Shown: positions 35,135-43,281 of the stretch, one piece after another
Layout of the letters: each line of letters starts with the position of its first letter
How positions within the stretch are numbered: the first letter of the stretch is position 1
Assembly (NCBI RefSeq): GCF_008041835.1
Contig: NZ_VRYE01000107.1
Span: 1-51,039 of the forward strand
Direction of reading: 5' to 3'
Source: Ectopseudomonas mendocina
GTDB taxonomy: Bacteria > Pseudomonadota > Gammaproteobacteria > Pseudomonadales > Pseudomonadaceae
DNA length: 51,039 nucleotides
Position numbers and translations under genes: made by a program
The notes under the pieces: model-generated
What the model was told of the DNA's origin: nothing
The model's input: the letters and a program-made list of their open reading frames with translations, nothing else
The model's database searches: none

Positions 35135-37228
35135 TCAATCGAACCGGTACTGCACACCCGCGCCGACATACCAGGCCCGTTCCGGGCCGGGTTCGTAGTA
35201 GCGCTGGTTGGTGTCGCCGACGATCACCGAGCCGATGTATTCGCGATCGAACAGGTTGTCGATGCGCAGCACTTGGTTGAAGGTCAGCGCGCCGGCTTTC
35301 TGCTCGAAGCGCGCCTGCCAGTTGAACAGGGCGTAGCTGGGCGCGGCTTTGTCGATGTTGCGGTCTTCGACGTAGAGTTTGCTGCGGTACAGGCCTTCGA
35401 CGGCTGTGCTGAACCAGTCCAGCGGTTTCCAGGCGAGTTCGCCGTACAAGGTGTTGGTGGGGATGCCTGGCATATGTTTGCCGGATTCGACGAGCTGATT
35501 GCGGCTGGTGAAGTCCTTGCTGTAGGTGGCGTCGATATGGGTGTAGGCCAGGTTGGCGCGCAGGGTTTCGCTCAGGTGGCTTTCCACGGACAGCTCAAGG
35601 CCACGGCGACGGGTCTGGGCGGCGTTCTGGAAGCTGTTGCGCCCGCCTTGTGCTGAGGCTACGACAAGCTCATCGTCGGTATCGATCTGGAACAGCGCCA
35701 CTTGCAGATTGCTGGTGTCGCCCAGTCGCGCCTTGAGGCCAATCTCGATCTGCTCGCTGGTCGCCGGTTTCAGGTCGAAACCGAAGCTGTTATTCGGGCC
35801 GGAGTAGGACAGTTCGTTGAGTGTCGGCGTCTCCACGCCCTTGCCCCAGCTGGCGTAGATGTTCAGGTTGGGCAGCAGGGCGTAACTGGCGCCCAGGGTC
35901 GGCGTCAGTTCGCGGTAGGTGACCGAGCCGCTGTCGTCGCCGTTGCTCAGGAAGCGGTCGTCCACATCGAACTCAACCTCGCTATGGCGCAGACCTGCCT
36001 GCAGATCGAGCTTGCCCAGTTGCCAGGCCGCCTGCAGATAGGGCGACAGGCTGGTGACTTCGTTACGCTCGTCGCGGCGCAGGCGACCTTTGACGCCCTG
36101 AGTTGTGCCGACGAAGTTCTCGTAGCCCTGTCGATCATCACGCGAATAGTCGTAATCCAGCCCAGTCGTAACCGTCAGCAGGCTGCTGCCCAGGTCGAAG
36201 GATTGAATCCACCGGTTGCCGATGCCATGGAAGCGCCGCTCGAAGTCGATCACGCCGCCTGATTGTTTTGGGTTGTTTTCTTGGAAATCCTTCCCTATCG
36301 ACTGGTACTGAATCACCCGTCGCGTGCCACTGTAGAGCGTGCTTTGCCAGGTGCCGGCGGCAAAGCTGCGCTCGAAGTTGAGCGCGAACTGGCGATGATC
36401 GACGGTCTTGCGCGTATCGAACTGCAAGGCGCTGGGCGCTGCCGCGCGGCGGTCGGTTTTTACCTCCTGCCACTGTAGCCCCTGCGGATCCTGAGTGTCG
36501 TTCTGATCCAGCTCGCTGAAGCTCAGACTGAGCTTGCTGACATCGTCCGGGTACAGCGTCAGCTTGGCGAAGGTCTTGTCGAGGATAGCGCCGCTGTGGT
36601 CGCGGTAACCGTCTGTCTCGAAATGCGAGCGGTTGATGATGAAACCGGCTCTGTCGTTGCCGCCTTCGGCCGAGACGCGGGTACGGCTGGTGCCGTAGGC
36701 GGCCTGCGAGCTGTCGACCGATACCCTGGGCGCACCTTCGCCATCACGCGAGAACAGCTGGATCACCCCGCCGGAGTTGCTGCCATAGACACTGGCGAAT
36801 GGCCCGCGCAGCACTTCGATGCGCTCCAGTGTGTCGAGGTCGAAGGTCGCCGCCTGGCCCTGGCCATCCGGGTTGGACAGCGGCACGCCATCGGCCAGCA
36901 GCTTGATGCCGCGAATGCCGAAGGCCGAACGGGCGCCGAAGCCGCGTGAGGAGATCTGCAGGTCTTGCGCGTAGTTCTGGCGGTTCTGTACCACCAGGCC
37001 CGGCACGCTGCCGAGCGCCTCGGAGAGGTTGACACCCGGTTTGCCGAGCGTCGCCTGTTCGGCATCGATGCGGTTGACCGAGAAGGGCAGTTGCCAGCCG
37101 CTGGCCTGGTAGCGGCTGCCGGTCACCACCAGTGGCTCGGCCTGGTAAGTGATATTGGCAACCTCGCCCTAGGCGGCCAGCGGCATGAACAGAGTGGGCA
37201 GCCAGGCGCAGTGTCTCAGCCGTTGCAT
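35135..37228 (-). pseudogene. TonB-dependent outer-membrane receptor with an amber codon in the signal peptide
   Basis: The natural start is the ATG at 37228. The reading is MQRLRHCAWLPTLFMPLAA, then TAG at 37171-37169 (codon 20), then GEVANITYQAEPLVVTGSRY. The rest is an intact 664-residue receptor: plug domain (SEALGSVPGLVVQNRQ, RGIKLLADGVPLSNPDGQG, RIEVLRGPFASVYGSNSGG), a 22-strand barrel region, and the C-terminal aromatic YVGAGVQYRF-D. The amber sits at the signal-peptidase site, so without readthrough no export is possible. CAG to TAG would be one transition. The start has AAGGAG eleven bases ahead, a long spacing. The ligand cannot be told; a divergent gluconate operon is next door. 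Confidence 0.85.
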
Positions 37229-37360
37229 ACGCTAAATGTCTCCTTCGTGGCAGGTAGGCGATCTTGATCGCGTCAGTCGACGACGATCCACTGCGGATCG
37301 CCTTTGGACGGAGGAAATGCTCTACCAAATGTTGCCGGGAGAGGGTTGTCGAACGTATTG

Positions 37361-37372
37361 GATAGCGCTAAC
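37361..37372. promoter_or_regulatory. Candidate GntR operator upstream of the gluconokinase fusion gene
   Basis: GATAGCGCTAAC contains the 8-bp palindrome TAGCGCTA with the central CG typical of LacI-family operators. It lies 53 bases before the start codon of the kinase fusion gene and 133 bases from the TonB receptor start. The same 12 bases recur at 38004-38015. The LacI-family regulator at the end of the operon is the expected ligand-responsive binder. Confidence 0.7.
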
Positions 37373-37424
37373 ATCCAGCTCAAACAATGAGCGGCACCAC
37401 TTCGATGGTGCCCATGGAGTCCCC

Positions 37425-38546
37425 ATGCAACAGCAGCCTTCCGTATTGCCTGCCCGCACCACGCTCGTGGTCATGGGTGTCAGTGGCTCCGGCAAGAGCG
37501 AGATCAGCCAGGCGGTCGCCACCGCATTGGGCTGGCGCCATATCGAAGCCGATCATTTCCATCCTCCCGAAAACGTAGAGCGCATGCGCGCGGGCATCCC
37601 GCTGAGCGACGAAGACCGTCGCCACTGGCTGGATGCACTGTGCGAGCAGATGCTGGCCGCGCAGGCCGCAGGTGAATGCTTCGTGCTGGCCTGCTCGGCG
37701 CTCAAGCGCGCTTACCGCGAGCGCCTGCGTCAGGCGGTTCCGGGGTTGCAGTTCGTGCATCTGGATATCGATCACGCCACCGCGGTGCAACGTGTCGGCG
37801 CTCGGCCCGGACATTTCATGCCGACTTCGCTGGTCGACAGCCAGTTCGCCACCCTCGAAAACCCGGCAGGTGAACCATACGTACGAGTCGTCGATGCGCA
37901 GCAGTCGCGGCAAGCGTTGGTGGCCGATATCCAGGCCTGGGTTCGTCGCGAAGCCACGGAGGCCGTGTCGAGCCAGGCTCAGGATATGCTCGATAGCGAA
38001 ATTGATAGCGCTAACCAAGCGGCCCAGCTAGGCGCCGAACCGATCTATGAGGGTCGCATCGCGCGCATGTTCGATCGCCTGACCGATGGCCTGATGGCGG
38101 TGCTGATGGCCTTCATGGTGGTGGCGGTGTTTACCAATGTGGTGCTGCGCTACGCCTTCGGCACCGGCTGGCCGTGCGCCGAGGAGCTTTCACGGTTGGC
38201 GTTCGTCTGGTTGGTCTTCGTCGGTGTGGCCTCTGGTATGCGTCGTGGCGAGCTGATGACCTTCCGCATGATTCGCGACCGCTTCCCGCTGCTGGCGCAG
38301 CGACTGGTGGATTCCCTGAGCTGGATTCTCGTGGCAGGAGCGAGCCTGCTCTCGGCCTTGGGCGCCTGGAATCAGGTGCAGTTCGGCTGGGGCAACGTCA
38401 GTACCGTGGTCGGTTATCCGGTGGTGCTGGCGATGCTGCCGGTGCTGGCGAGCATGCTGGTGCTGGCGATTCTGGCGGTGGTGCAGTTGGTCAACCTCTG
38501 GCGGCGTACGCCGCAGGCGACGCGGACCCAGGCGCACGTCGAATGA
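37425..38546 (+). CDS. Gluconokinase fused to a TRAP transporter small membrane subunit (DctQ)
   Basis: One open frame of 373 residues joins two unrelated proteins. Residues 1 to about 180 are a complete GntK-type gluconokinase: P-loop VMGVSGSGKSEISQAVA, the substrate segment ADHFHPPENVERMRAGIPL, the CSALKRAYRERLR lid, and HFMPTSLVDSQFATLE. Residues about 205-373 are a complete DctQ with four membrane segments (LTDGLMAVLMAFMVVAVFTN, ELSRLAFVWLVFVGVASGMRR, and two more). The join (about 185-210) is SSQAQDMLDSEIDSANQAAQ and contains a candidate operator at 38004-38015. An in-frame ATG at 37986 could restart translation of DctQ alone. The kinase would be tethered to the membrane at the point of substrate entry. 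Confidence 0.85.
   Translation: MQQQPSVLPARTTLVVMGVSGSGKSEISQAVATALGWRHIEADHFHPPENVERMRAGIPLSDEDRRHWLDALCEQMLAAQAAGECFVLACSALKRAYRERLRQAVPGLQFVHLDIDHATAVQRVGARPGHFMPTSLVDSQFATLENPAGEPYVRVVDAQQSRQALVADIQAWVRREATEAVSSQAQDMLDSEIDSANQAAQLGAEPIYEGRIARMFDRLTDGLMAVLMAFMVVAVFTNVVLRYAFGTGWPCAEELSRLAFVWLVFVGVASGMRRGELMTFRMIRDRFPLLAQRLVDSLSWILVAGASLLSALGAWNQVQFGWGNVSTVVGYPVVLAMLPVLASMLVLAILAVVQLVNLWRRTPQATRTQAHVE
38004..38015. promoter_or_regulatory. Second GATAGCGCTAAC copy, inside the fusion junction
   Basis: This is an exact 12-base match to the candidate operator at 37361-37372. It lies within the coding sequence for the linker between the kinase and DctQ (residues IDSAN), 16 bases after an in-frame ATG. 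A chance 12-base match precisely at the domain boundary is unlikely. It suggests that this linker was once the regulated gap between separate genes. Confidence 0.65.
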
Positions 38547-38595
38547 TGCTGGCCCAATTCCAACAAGACGGGCACTGCCCAGTGAGGACCTGTCG

Positions 38596-39873
38596 ATGAC
38601 TGTCGCGGTATTTCTTTCTTCCCTGCTGGGGTTCATGGCATTCGGCATGCCCATCGCCTTCGCCCTGATCCTCACCGCGGCCGTACTGATGTGGTACCTG
38701 GATTTCTGGGACGTGCAGTTGCTGGCGCAGAACCTGCTCGCCGGCGCTGACAGCTTCCCGCTGCTGGCGGTGCCGTTCTTCATCCTGGCCGGCGAGCTGA
38801 TGAACGCCGGCGGCATTTCCCGGCGCATCATCGCCATGGCGCAGGCCTACTTTGGCCACCTGCGCGGTGGCCTCGGCTACGTTGCCATTGCGGCCGCCGT
38901 GCTGCTGGCCAGCATGTCCGGTTCGGCACTGGCCGATACTGCTGCGCTCGCCACCTTGCTGTTGCCGATGATGCGTCAGCGCGGTTATCCGGTGCATTCC
39001 TCGGCGGGCCTGGTAGCCGCTGGCGGCATCATCGCGCCGATCATTCCGCCGTCGATGCCGTTCGTGATCTATGGCGTGGTCACCAACACCTCCATCAGCC
39101 AGTTGTTCATGGCCGGTCTGGTGCCGGGGTTGATCATGGGCATGGGCCTGATCATTGCATGGACCCTGATCGCCCGTGGCTTCACCGAGCCGACGCCACC
39201 CAAGGCCAGTGCCGCCGAGCGGCGCCGGGTGCTGATCGATGGCGCAGCAGCCTTGATGCTGCCGGTGATCATCGTCGGCGGCCTGCGTTTCGGCATTTTT
39301 ACCCCCACCGAGGCCGCCGTGGTCGCTGCGGTCTATGCCCTGGCCGTATCCACCTTGCTCTATCGCGAGCTGAGTTGGGACGACCTGATGGAAACCCTGA
39401 CCCGCGCCAGTCGCACCACCGCGTCGGTGATGTTTCTCTGCGCGGCCGCCACGGTATCGGCCTACATGATCACCCTGGCGCAACTGCCCGATGAGATCGG
39501 TGTCATGCTCGGGCCGCTGGCCGAACACCCTAAATTGCTGGTGCTGGCAATCATGCTGCTGATGATCGCAGTGGGCATGGTGCTCGACCTGACCCCAACC
39601 ATCCTGATTCTGGCGCCGGTGCTGGCGCCCATCGCGATCAAGGCCGGCGTCGATCCGGTGTATTTCGGTGTGATGTTCGTGATGATCGGCTCCATTGGCC
39701 TGATTACTCCACCGGTCGGCACCGTGCTCAACGTCGTCGGCGGCATCGGCAAGTTGCGCATGGAGGTGCTGGTGCGCGGCGTCATGCCGTTCTTCCTGAT
39801 TTACCTGATCATCGTCGCGATGCTGGTGGCGTTCCCGTCCATCGTCACCGTGCCGCTGGCCTGGTTACGCTGA
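38596..39873 (+). CDS. dctM: TRAP transporter large membrane subunit DctM
   Basis: A 425-residue inner-membrane protein with about 12 hydrophobic segments, the sodium-driven transport subunit of a tripartite TRAP transporter. Typical stretches are FALILTAAVLMW, PFFILAGELMNAGGISRRII, ASMSGSALADTAALATLLLP and the conserved IIPPSMPFVIYG. It starts 49 bases after the DctQ stop with GTGAGGAC as ribosome-binding site. With the DctQ domain and the DctP protein it makes one complete transporter. The kinase and the GntR regulator point to gluconate or a related sugar acid as substrate. Confidence 0.93.
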   Translation: MTVAVFLSSLLGFMAFGMPIAFALILTAAVLMWYLDFWDVQLLAQNLLAGADSFPLLAVPFFILAGELMNAGGISRRIIAMAQAYFGHLRGGLGYVAIAAAVLLASMSGSALADTAALATLLLPMMRQRGYPVHSSAGLVAAGGIIAPIIPPSMPFVIYGVVTNTSISQLFMAGLVPGLIMGMGLIIAWTLIARGFTEPTPPKASAAERRRVLIDGAAALMLPVIIVGGLRFGIFTPTEAAVVAAVYALAVSTLLYRELSWDDLMETLTRASRTTASVMFLCAAATVSAYMITLAQLPDEIGVMLGPLAEHPKLLVLAIMLLMIAVGMVLDLTPTILILAPVLAPIAIKAGVDPVYFGVMFVMIGSIGLITPPVGTVLNVVGGIGKLRMEVLVRGVMPFFLIYLIIVAMLVAFPSIVTVPLAWLR

Positions 39874-39929
39874 GTTGCCCACCGGCGCCTGCGCGCCGGC
39901 AACCTTCACAACAATAAGAGGTAGACCCC

Positions 39930-40943
39930 ATGAAACGTCCACTGCTCGCCATCCTCACCGCTGCCATGTTGTACAGCCCGCTCGCCAGCTTCGTCGTGCA
40001 TGCCGATGATGTGCGTTCGCGCATGATCCGCTTCGGTTACGGCCTCAACGAAAACAGTAACCAGGGCCGTGCGGCCAGGCTGTTCGCTGAAGAAGTGGCC
40101 AAGGCCTCCGACGGCAAGCTCAAGGTGCGAACTTTCAGCTCTGCCAGCCTGGGTTCCGATGAGCAGATGCAGAGCGCATTGATCGGTGGGGCGCAGGAAA
40201 TGATGGTGGGCTCCACCGCGACCCTGGTCGGCATTACCAGGGAGATGGCGGTGTGGGACACGCCATTCCTGTTCAGCAGTGCCGAGCAGGCCGATGCCGT
40301 GCTCGACGGCCCGGTGGGTCGCCAGGTGATGGACAAGTTGGAGGAGAAGGGCCTGGTCGGCCTGGTGTACTGGGAGAACGGCTTTCGCAACCTGACCAAC
40401 AATGCCCGGCCCATCACCAGGCTGGAGGACTTTTCCGGGGTCAAGCTGCGCGTGATGCCCAACCCGGTGTTTCTCGAGACCTTCAAGCTGATGGGCGCCA
40501 ACGCCGTACCGCTACCGTTCTCCGAGCTGTTCACCGCGCTGGAAACCAAGGCGGTCGACGGGCAGGAGAATCCGTTCAACACCATTCTTTCCTCGAAATT
40601 CTACGAAGTGCAGAAGTACCTGACCGTGACCAACCATGTTTACAGCCCTTGGATCGTCATCGTGTCCAAGCGCTGGTGGGACGGCCTGTCGCAGGCCGAG
40701 CAGAGCATCCTGCTGGAAGCGGCAAAGAAGGCGCGCGACTTCGAGCGCCAGGACACCCGCGAGGAGGCCGCCCGTGCGTTGGCCGAGCTGAAAGACAAGG
40801 GCATGCAGATCAACGAAGTGGCGCCGGCCGAGGTGCAGCGCATGCGTGAGCAGGCCGCACCGGCGATCCAGAAGGTCGTCGACACGGTTGGCCAGCAGCT
40901 GTTCGATCAGGTCCAGGCTGAAGCCGAAAAGGCCGCTCTATAA
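39930..40943 (+). CDS. dctP: TRAP transporter periplasmic receptor DctP
   Basis: A 337-residue periplasmic binding protein with a signal peptide (MKRPLLAILTAAMLYSPLAS). The family core is clear: LFAEEVAKASDGKLKVRTFS, then the carboxylate-binding Arg in GVKLRVMPNPVFLETFKLMG (about residue 170) and ALETKAVDGQENPFNTI. That Arg binds the acid group of the ligand and is consistent with a sugar acid. It follows dctM by 56 bases with an AAGAGG site. Confidence 0.93.
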   Translation: MKRPLLAILTAAMLYSPLASFVVHADDVRSRMIRFGYGLNENSNQGRAARLFAEEVAKASDGKLKVRTFSSASLGSDEQMQSALIGGAQEMMVGSTATLVGITREMAVWDTPFLFSSAEQADAVLDGPVGRQVMDKLEEKGLVGLVYWENGFRNLTNNARPITRLEDFSGVKLRVMPNPVFLETFKLMGANAVPLPFSELFTALETKAVDGQENPFNTILSSKFYEVQKYLTVTNHVYSPWIVIVSKRWWDGLSQAEQSILLEAAKKARDFERQDTREEAARALAELKDKGMQINEVAPAEVQRMREQAAPAIQKVVDTVGQQLFDQVQAEAEKAAL

Positions 40944-41016
40944 GGACTTGCCCAGGAATGGCGGCCAGTACGCCGCTGATGCTGGGCGAGCTCGCAGTTT
41001 TGCGGGGCACGCAGGT

Positions 41017-41045
41017 GGTAACGCTCCTTGCATGGTGGCGTTACC
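41017..41045. repeat. Hairpin between dctP and the gntR gene
   Basis: GGTAACGC (41017-41024) and GCGTTACC (41038-41045) form a perfect 8-bp stem with a 13-base loop. There is no T tract, so it is a weak terminator candidate at best. It could also reduce readthrough into gntR. Confidence 0.5.
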
Positions 41046-41119
41046 CCGGGCGGCGTGTCCCGCGCTTTATTCAACGGCAGCGCTGGTAGAATCGGCCGCT
41101 GATCAACAATGGAGGCGCT

Positions 41120-42139
41120 ATGACTCAACGCCGTCGCCGGTCTGCCGAACGTGTCACCCTGTCCGACGTGGCCAAGGCTGCAGGCTGTTCGCTGATGTCT
41201 GCCTCGCGTGCGCTGTCGCAACCGGGGCGGGTCTCCGATGCGTTGCGCGAGCAGGTGATGCGTGCGGCGCAGGCGCTGGGCTATGTGCCCAACCCGGCGG
41301 CGCGGGCGCTGGCCAGCTCGCGTTCGAACCTGGTGGCCGTGGTGATTCCGTCGCTGTCGAACTCGGTGTTCGTCGATACCGTCGAGGCCATCCAGCGCGT
41401 GCTGATGCCGGCCGGTTTGGAGATGATGATCGGCGTCAGCCACTACCGGGTCGAGGAAGACGAGCGTCTGCTGCGTTCCTATCTGGCGCACCAGCCGGCA
41501 GGCCTGCTGGTCACCGGCTTCGAGCGCAGCGATGCGGCGCGGGAAATACTCGGCGCCAGCACCTGCCCGCTGGTGACGCTGATGGAACTGAGTGAAGAGC
41601 CGGAAGAGTATTGCGTCGGCTTCTCGCAGATCGAAGCCGGTGCGGCCATGACCCGTGCCCTGGTACAGCGTGGCTATCGGCATATTGCCTTCGCCGCCGC
41701 CCAGCTCGATCCGCGTACCTTGCAGCGCGCCGAGGGATATCGCCAGGTGATGCGTCAGCTGGATCGCCACGACCCGGCGTTGGAGTTGCTGACGCCGCAG
41801 TTGTCATCCATTGGCCTGGGCGCCGAGCTGCTCGATCGCCTGCTGGCGCAGCAGCCGCAGATCGATGCAGTGTTTTTCAATAACGACGACCTGGCTATGG
41901 GCGCGTTGTTCCGGGCGCGGCAGCTGGGCCTGGATGTGCCGGGACGTCTGGCCATCGCTGGCTTTAACGACCTGCCGGCAGCGGCCTGGATGCATCCGGC
42001 CCTGAGCACGGTACGCACCACGCGCGGCCGTATCGGTGAGCTGGCGGCCAATATGCTGCTGGCCCTGATGCGTGGTGAAACCCCCGAGCAGCACTGCATC
42101 GACGTTGGCTTCGAACTGGTGATGCGCGACAGCGCCTGA
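41120..42139 (+). CDS. gntR: LacI-family transcriptional regulator of gluconate genes (GntR type)
   Basis: A 339-residue LacI/GalR repressor. The N-terminal helix-turn-helix with hinge reads VTLSDVAKAAGCSLMSASRALSQ (about residues 12-34), then a hinge helix with NPAARALASSRSN. A periplasmic-binding-protein-like ligand domain follows (VAVVIPSLSNSVFVDTVEA, VFFNNDDLAMGALFRARQLG, IAGFNDLPAAAWMHPALSTV). It is closest to the E. coli GntR group, which binds gluconate. Candidate sites are the two GATAGCGCTAAC copies in the operon. A GGAGG site precedes the start. Confidence 0.88.
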   Translation: MTQRRRRSAERVTLSDVAKAAGCSLMSASRALSQPGRVSDALREQVMRAAQALGYVPNPAARALASSRSNLVAVVIPSLSNSVFVDTVEAIQRVLMPAGLEMMIGVSHYRVEEDERLLRSYLAHQPAGLLVTGFERSDAAREILGASTCPLVTLMELSEEPEEYCVGFSQIEAGAAMTRALVQRGYRHIAFAAAQLDPRTLQRAEGYRQVMRQLDRHDPALELLTPQLSSIGLGAELLDRLLAQQPQIDAVFFNNDDLAMGALFRARQLGLDVPGRLAIAGFNDLPAAAWMHPALSTVRTTRGRIGELAANMLLALMRGETPEQHCIDVGFELVMRDSA

Positions 42140-42212
42140 GCCAGACGAACGCTTGCCCTCAGCCGCGCCTGCACACGGCATGCAGCAGAGGCGAGCTGGC
42201 GCGGGGCGTACC

Positions 42213-42242
42213 TTGACAGTGCGTCGTGGGCTTCTCTAGGAT
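42213..42242 (+). promoter_or_regulatory. Sigma-70 promoter of the structured leader
   Basis: TTGACA (42213-42218) and TAGGAT (42237-42242) with an 18-base spacer. Transcription would start near 42249, giving a leader of about 130 bases before the next start codon. It is one of the closest consensus promoters in the window. Confidence 0.75.
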
Positions 42243-42248
42243 GCGCCC

Positions 42249-42380
42249 TGCGCCGATTTAAACAGCTACTTGCGGGGCGCCACAGGGTGTTGTCATCGAT
42301 GCCCGAAATTCCGCTAAAGCGCTGGTTCGGTGTCGCCTCTCACCGCTGCCCAGCGGGATTTTCGAGGCGGAGACTTGAGC
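42249..42380 (+). promoter_or_regulatory. Structured 5' leader, possible riboswitch or attenuator
   Basis: Three nested or consecutive stems can form. GCGCC (42250-42254) pairs with GGCGC (42276-42280) around GATTTAAACAGCTACTTGCG. CCGAA (42303-42307) pairs with TTCGG (42326-42330) enclosing CGCTAAAGCG. GCCTC (42335-42339) pairs with GAGGC (42364-42368) enclosing CCGCT/AGCGG. The last arm runs into the GGCGGAG ribosome-binding site. This looks like a cis-regulatory RNA. I cannot assign a class, although the TTTAA-containing first loop faintly recalls SAM-binding types. Confidence 0.5.
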
Positions 42381-42689
42381 ATGATCTGTCCCCAACCCCT
42401 TATTCGTCTGGCCCCCATCACCTCGGGTCTGCTGCTGCGCAATCCGCGCGTGCTGCTCGCTGGCAGCCATCAACCCACCTTGTTGCGTTATCTCGAAGGC
42501 TGGCCCAAGCGTTGGGGCGGGCAACGTGCCTTCCGTATCCAGTTCGTGCAGAACGGCGAGTCATTGAGCCGCTTCGCGCGCGACAGTTTCGACCTGGCGG
42601 TGATCCAGGCGCCCTGCGCTGATGATGTGGCGCACACTGTCGCCGAGTTGGTGCGGGTAGCGCGCCAGGGCCTGATAACCCGACGCTAG
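42381..42689 (+). CDS. Small conserved protein with a methyltransferase-like C-terminus
   Basis: A 102-residue protein I do not recognise by name. It starts MICPQPLIRLAPITSGLLLR and ends with FDLAVIQAPCADDVAHTVAE followed by LVRVARQGL. The last part resembles the beta4-helix segment of class I SAM-dependent methyltransferases (FDLV...LDEV.RVL.PGG), but the SAM-binding glycine loop is not evident. It may be a degenerate or regulatory relative. It has no membrane segment. It follows a long structured leader and a good promoter, which is unusual for so small a gene, and is convergent with greB. Confidence 0.65.
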   Translation: MICPQPLIRLAPITSGLLLRNPRVLLAGSHQPTLLRYLEGWPKRWGGQRAFRIQFVQNGESLSRFARDSFDLAVIQAPCADDVAHTVAELVRVARQGLITRR

Positions 42690-42729
42690 CTGGCGCCTGA
42701 GTGCCCCTGCAATCGCGCCCCGAAAACGC

Positions 42730-43227
42730 TCAGGGATAGTCGATTGCGACGATATAGCAGGTCTTCTCGCCACTGGGGCTGTGCACCCGTACCTCGGCGT
42801 CCAGTTCCTTGCCGAGCAGTGCGCGGGCCAGCGGTGAGTCGATGCTGATCAGCCCCTGTTTCAGATCCAGCTCATCCGGGCCGACGATGCGGTAGCGCGC
42901 TTGTTCGCCGTTGTCGTCATCGATGGTGACCCAGGCGCCGAAGTACACCTTGTTCGGATCAGACGGCTTGTCGCTGACGACCTTGAGTTTTTCCAGGCGT
43001 TTGCTGAGAAAGCGTACGCGGCTGTCGATCTCGCGCAGCATCTTCTTGCCGTAGGTGTATTCGGCATTTTCCGAACGGTCGCCCTGGGCCGCCGCTTCGC
43101 TGACCGACTGCGTCACCTGCGGCCTGCGCACATGCCACAGCTCGTGCAGCTCGGCGCGCAGGCGCGCTTCGCCTTCAGGCGTGATCAAGGGGGTACCGGC
43201 AGGGCGAGGAGGGCGATAGCGGCTCAT
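42730..43227 (-). CDS. greB: Transcription elongation factor GreB
   Basis: A 165-residue cleavage factor that rescues backtracked RNA polymerase. The N-terminal coiled coil carries the acidic tip GDRSENAEYTYGKKMLREID (about residues 50-69), and the C-terminal FKBP-like domain ends GISIDSPLARALLGKELDAE-like. The YGKKMLREIDSRVRFLSKRLE stretch and the basic N-terminus (SRYRPPRP) mark GreB rather than GreA. Intact and of normal length. Confidence 0.93.
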   Translation of the reverse strand: MSRYRPPRPAGTPLITPEGEARLRAELHELWHVRRPQVTQSVSEAAAQGDRSENAEYTYGKKMLREIDSRVRFLSKRLEKLKVVSDKPSDPNKVYFGAWVTIDDDNGEQARYRIVGPDELDLKQGLISIDSPLARALLGKELDAEVRVHSPSGEKTCYIVAIDYP

Positions 43228-43281
43228 GGTGGCTCTGAACGATGAAAGGGGCGCCAGTCTAGCAAACCCCTTCCGTCAAAC

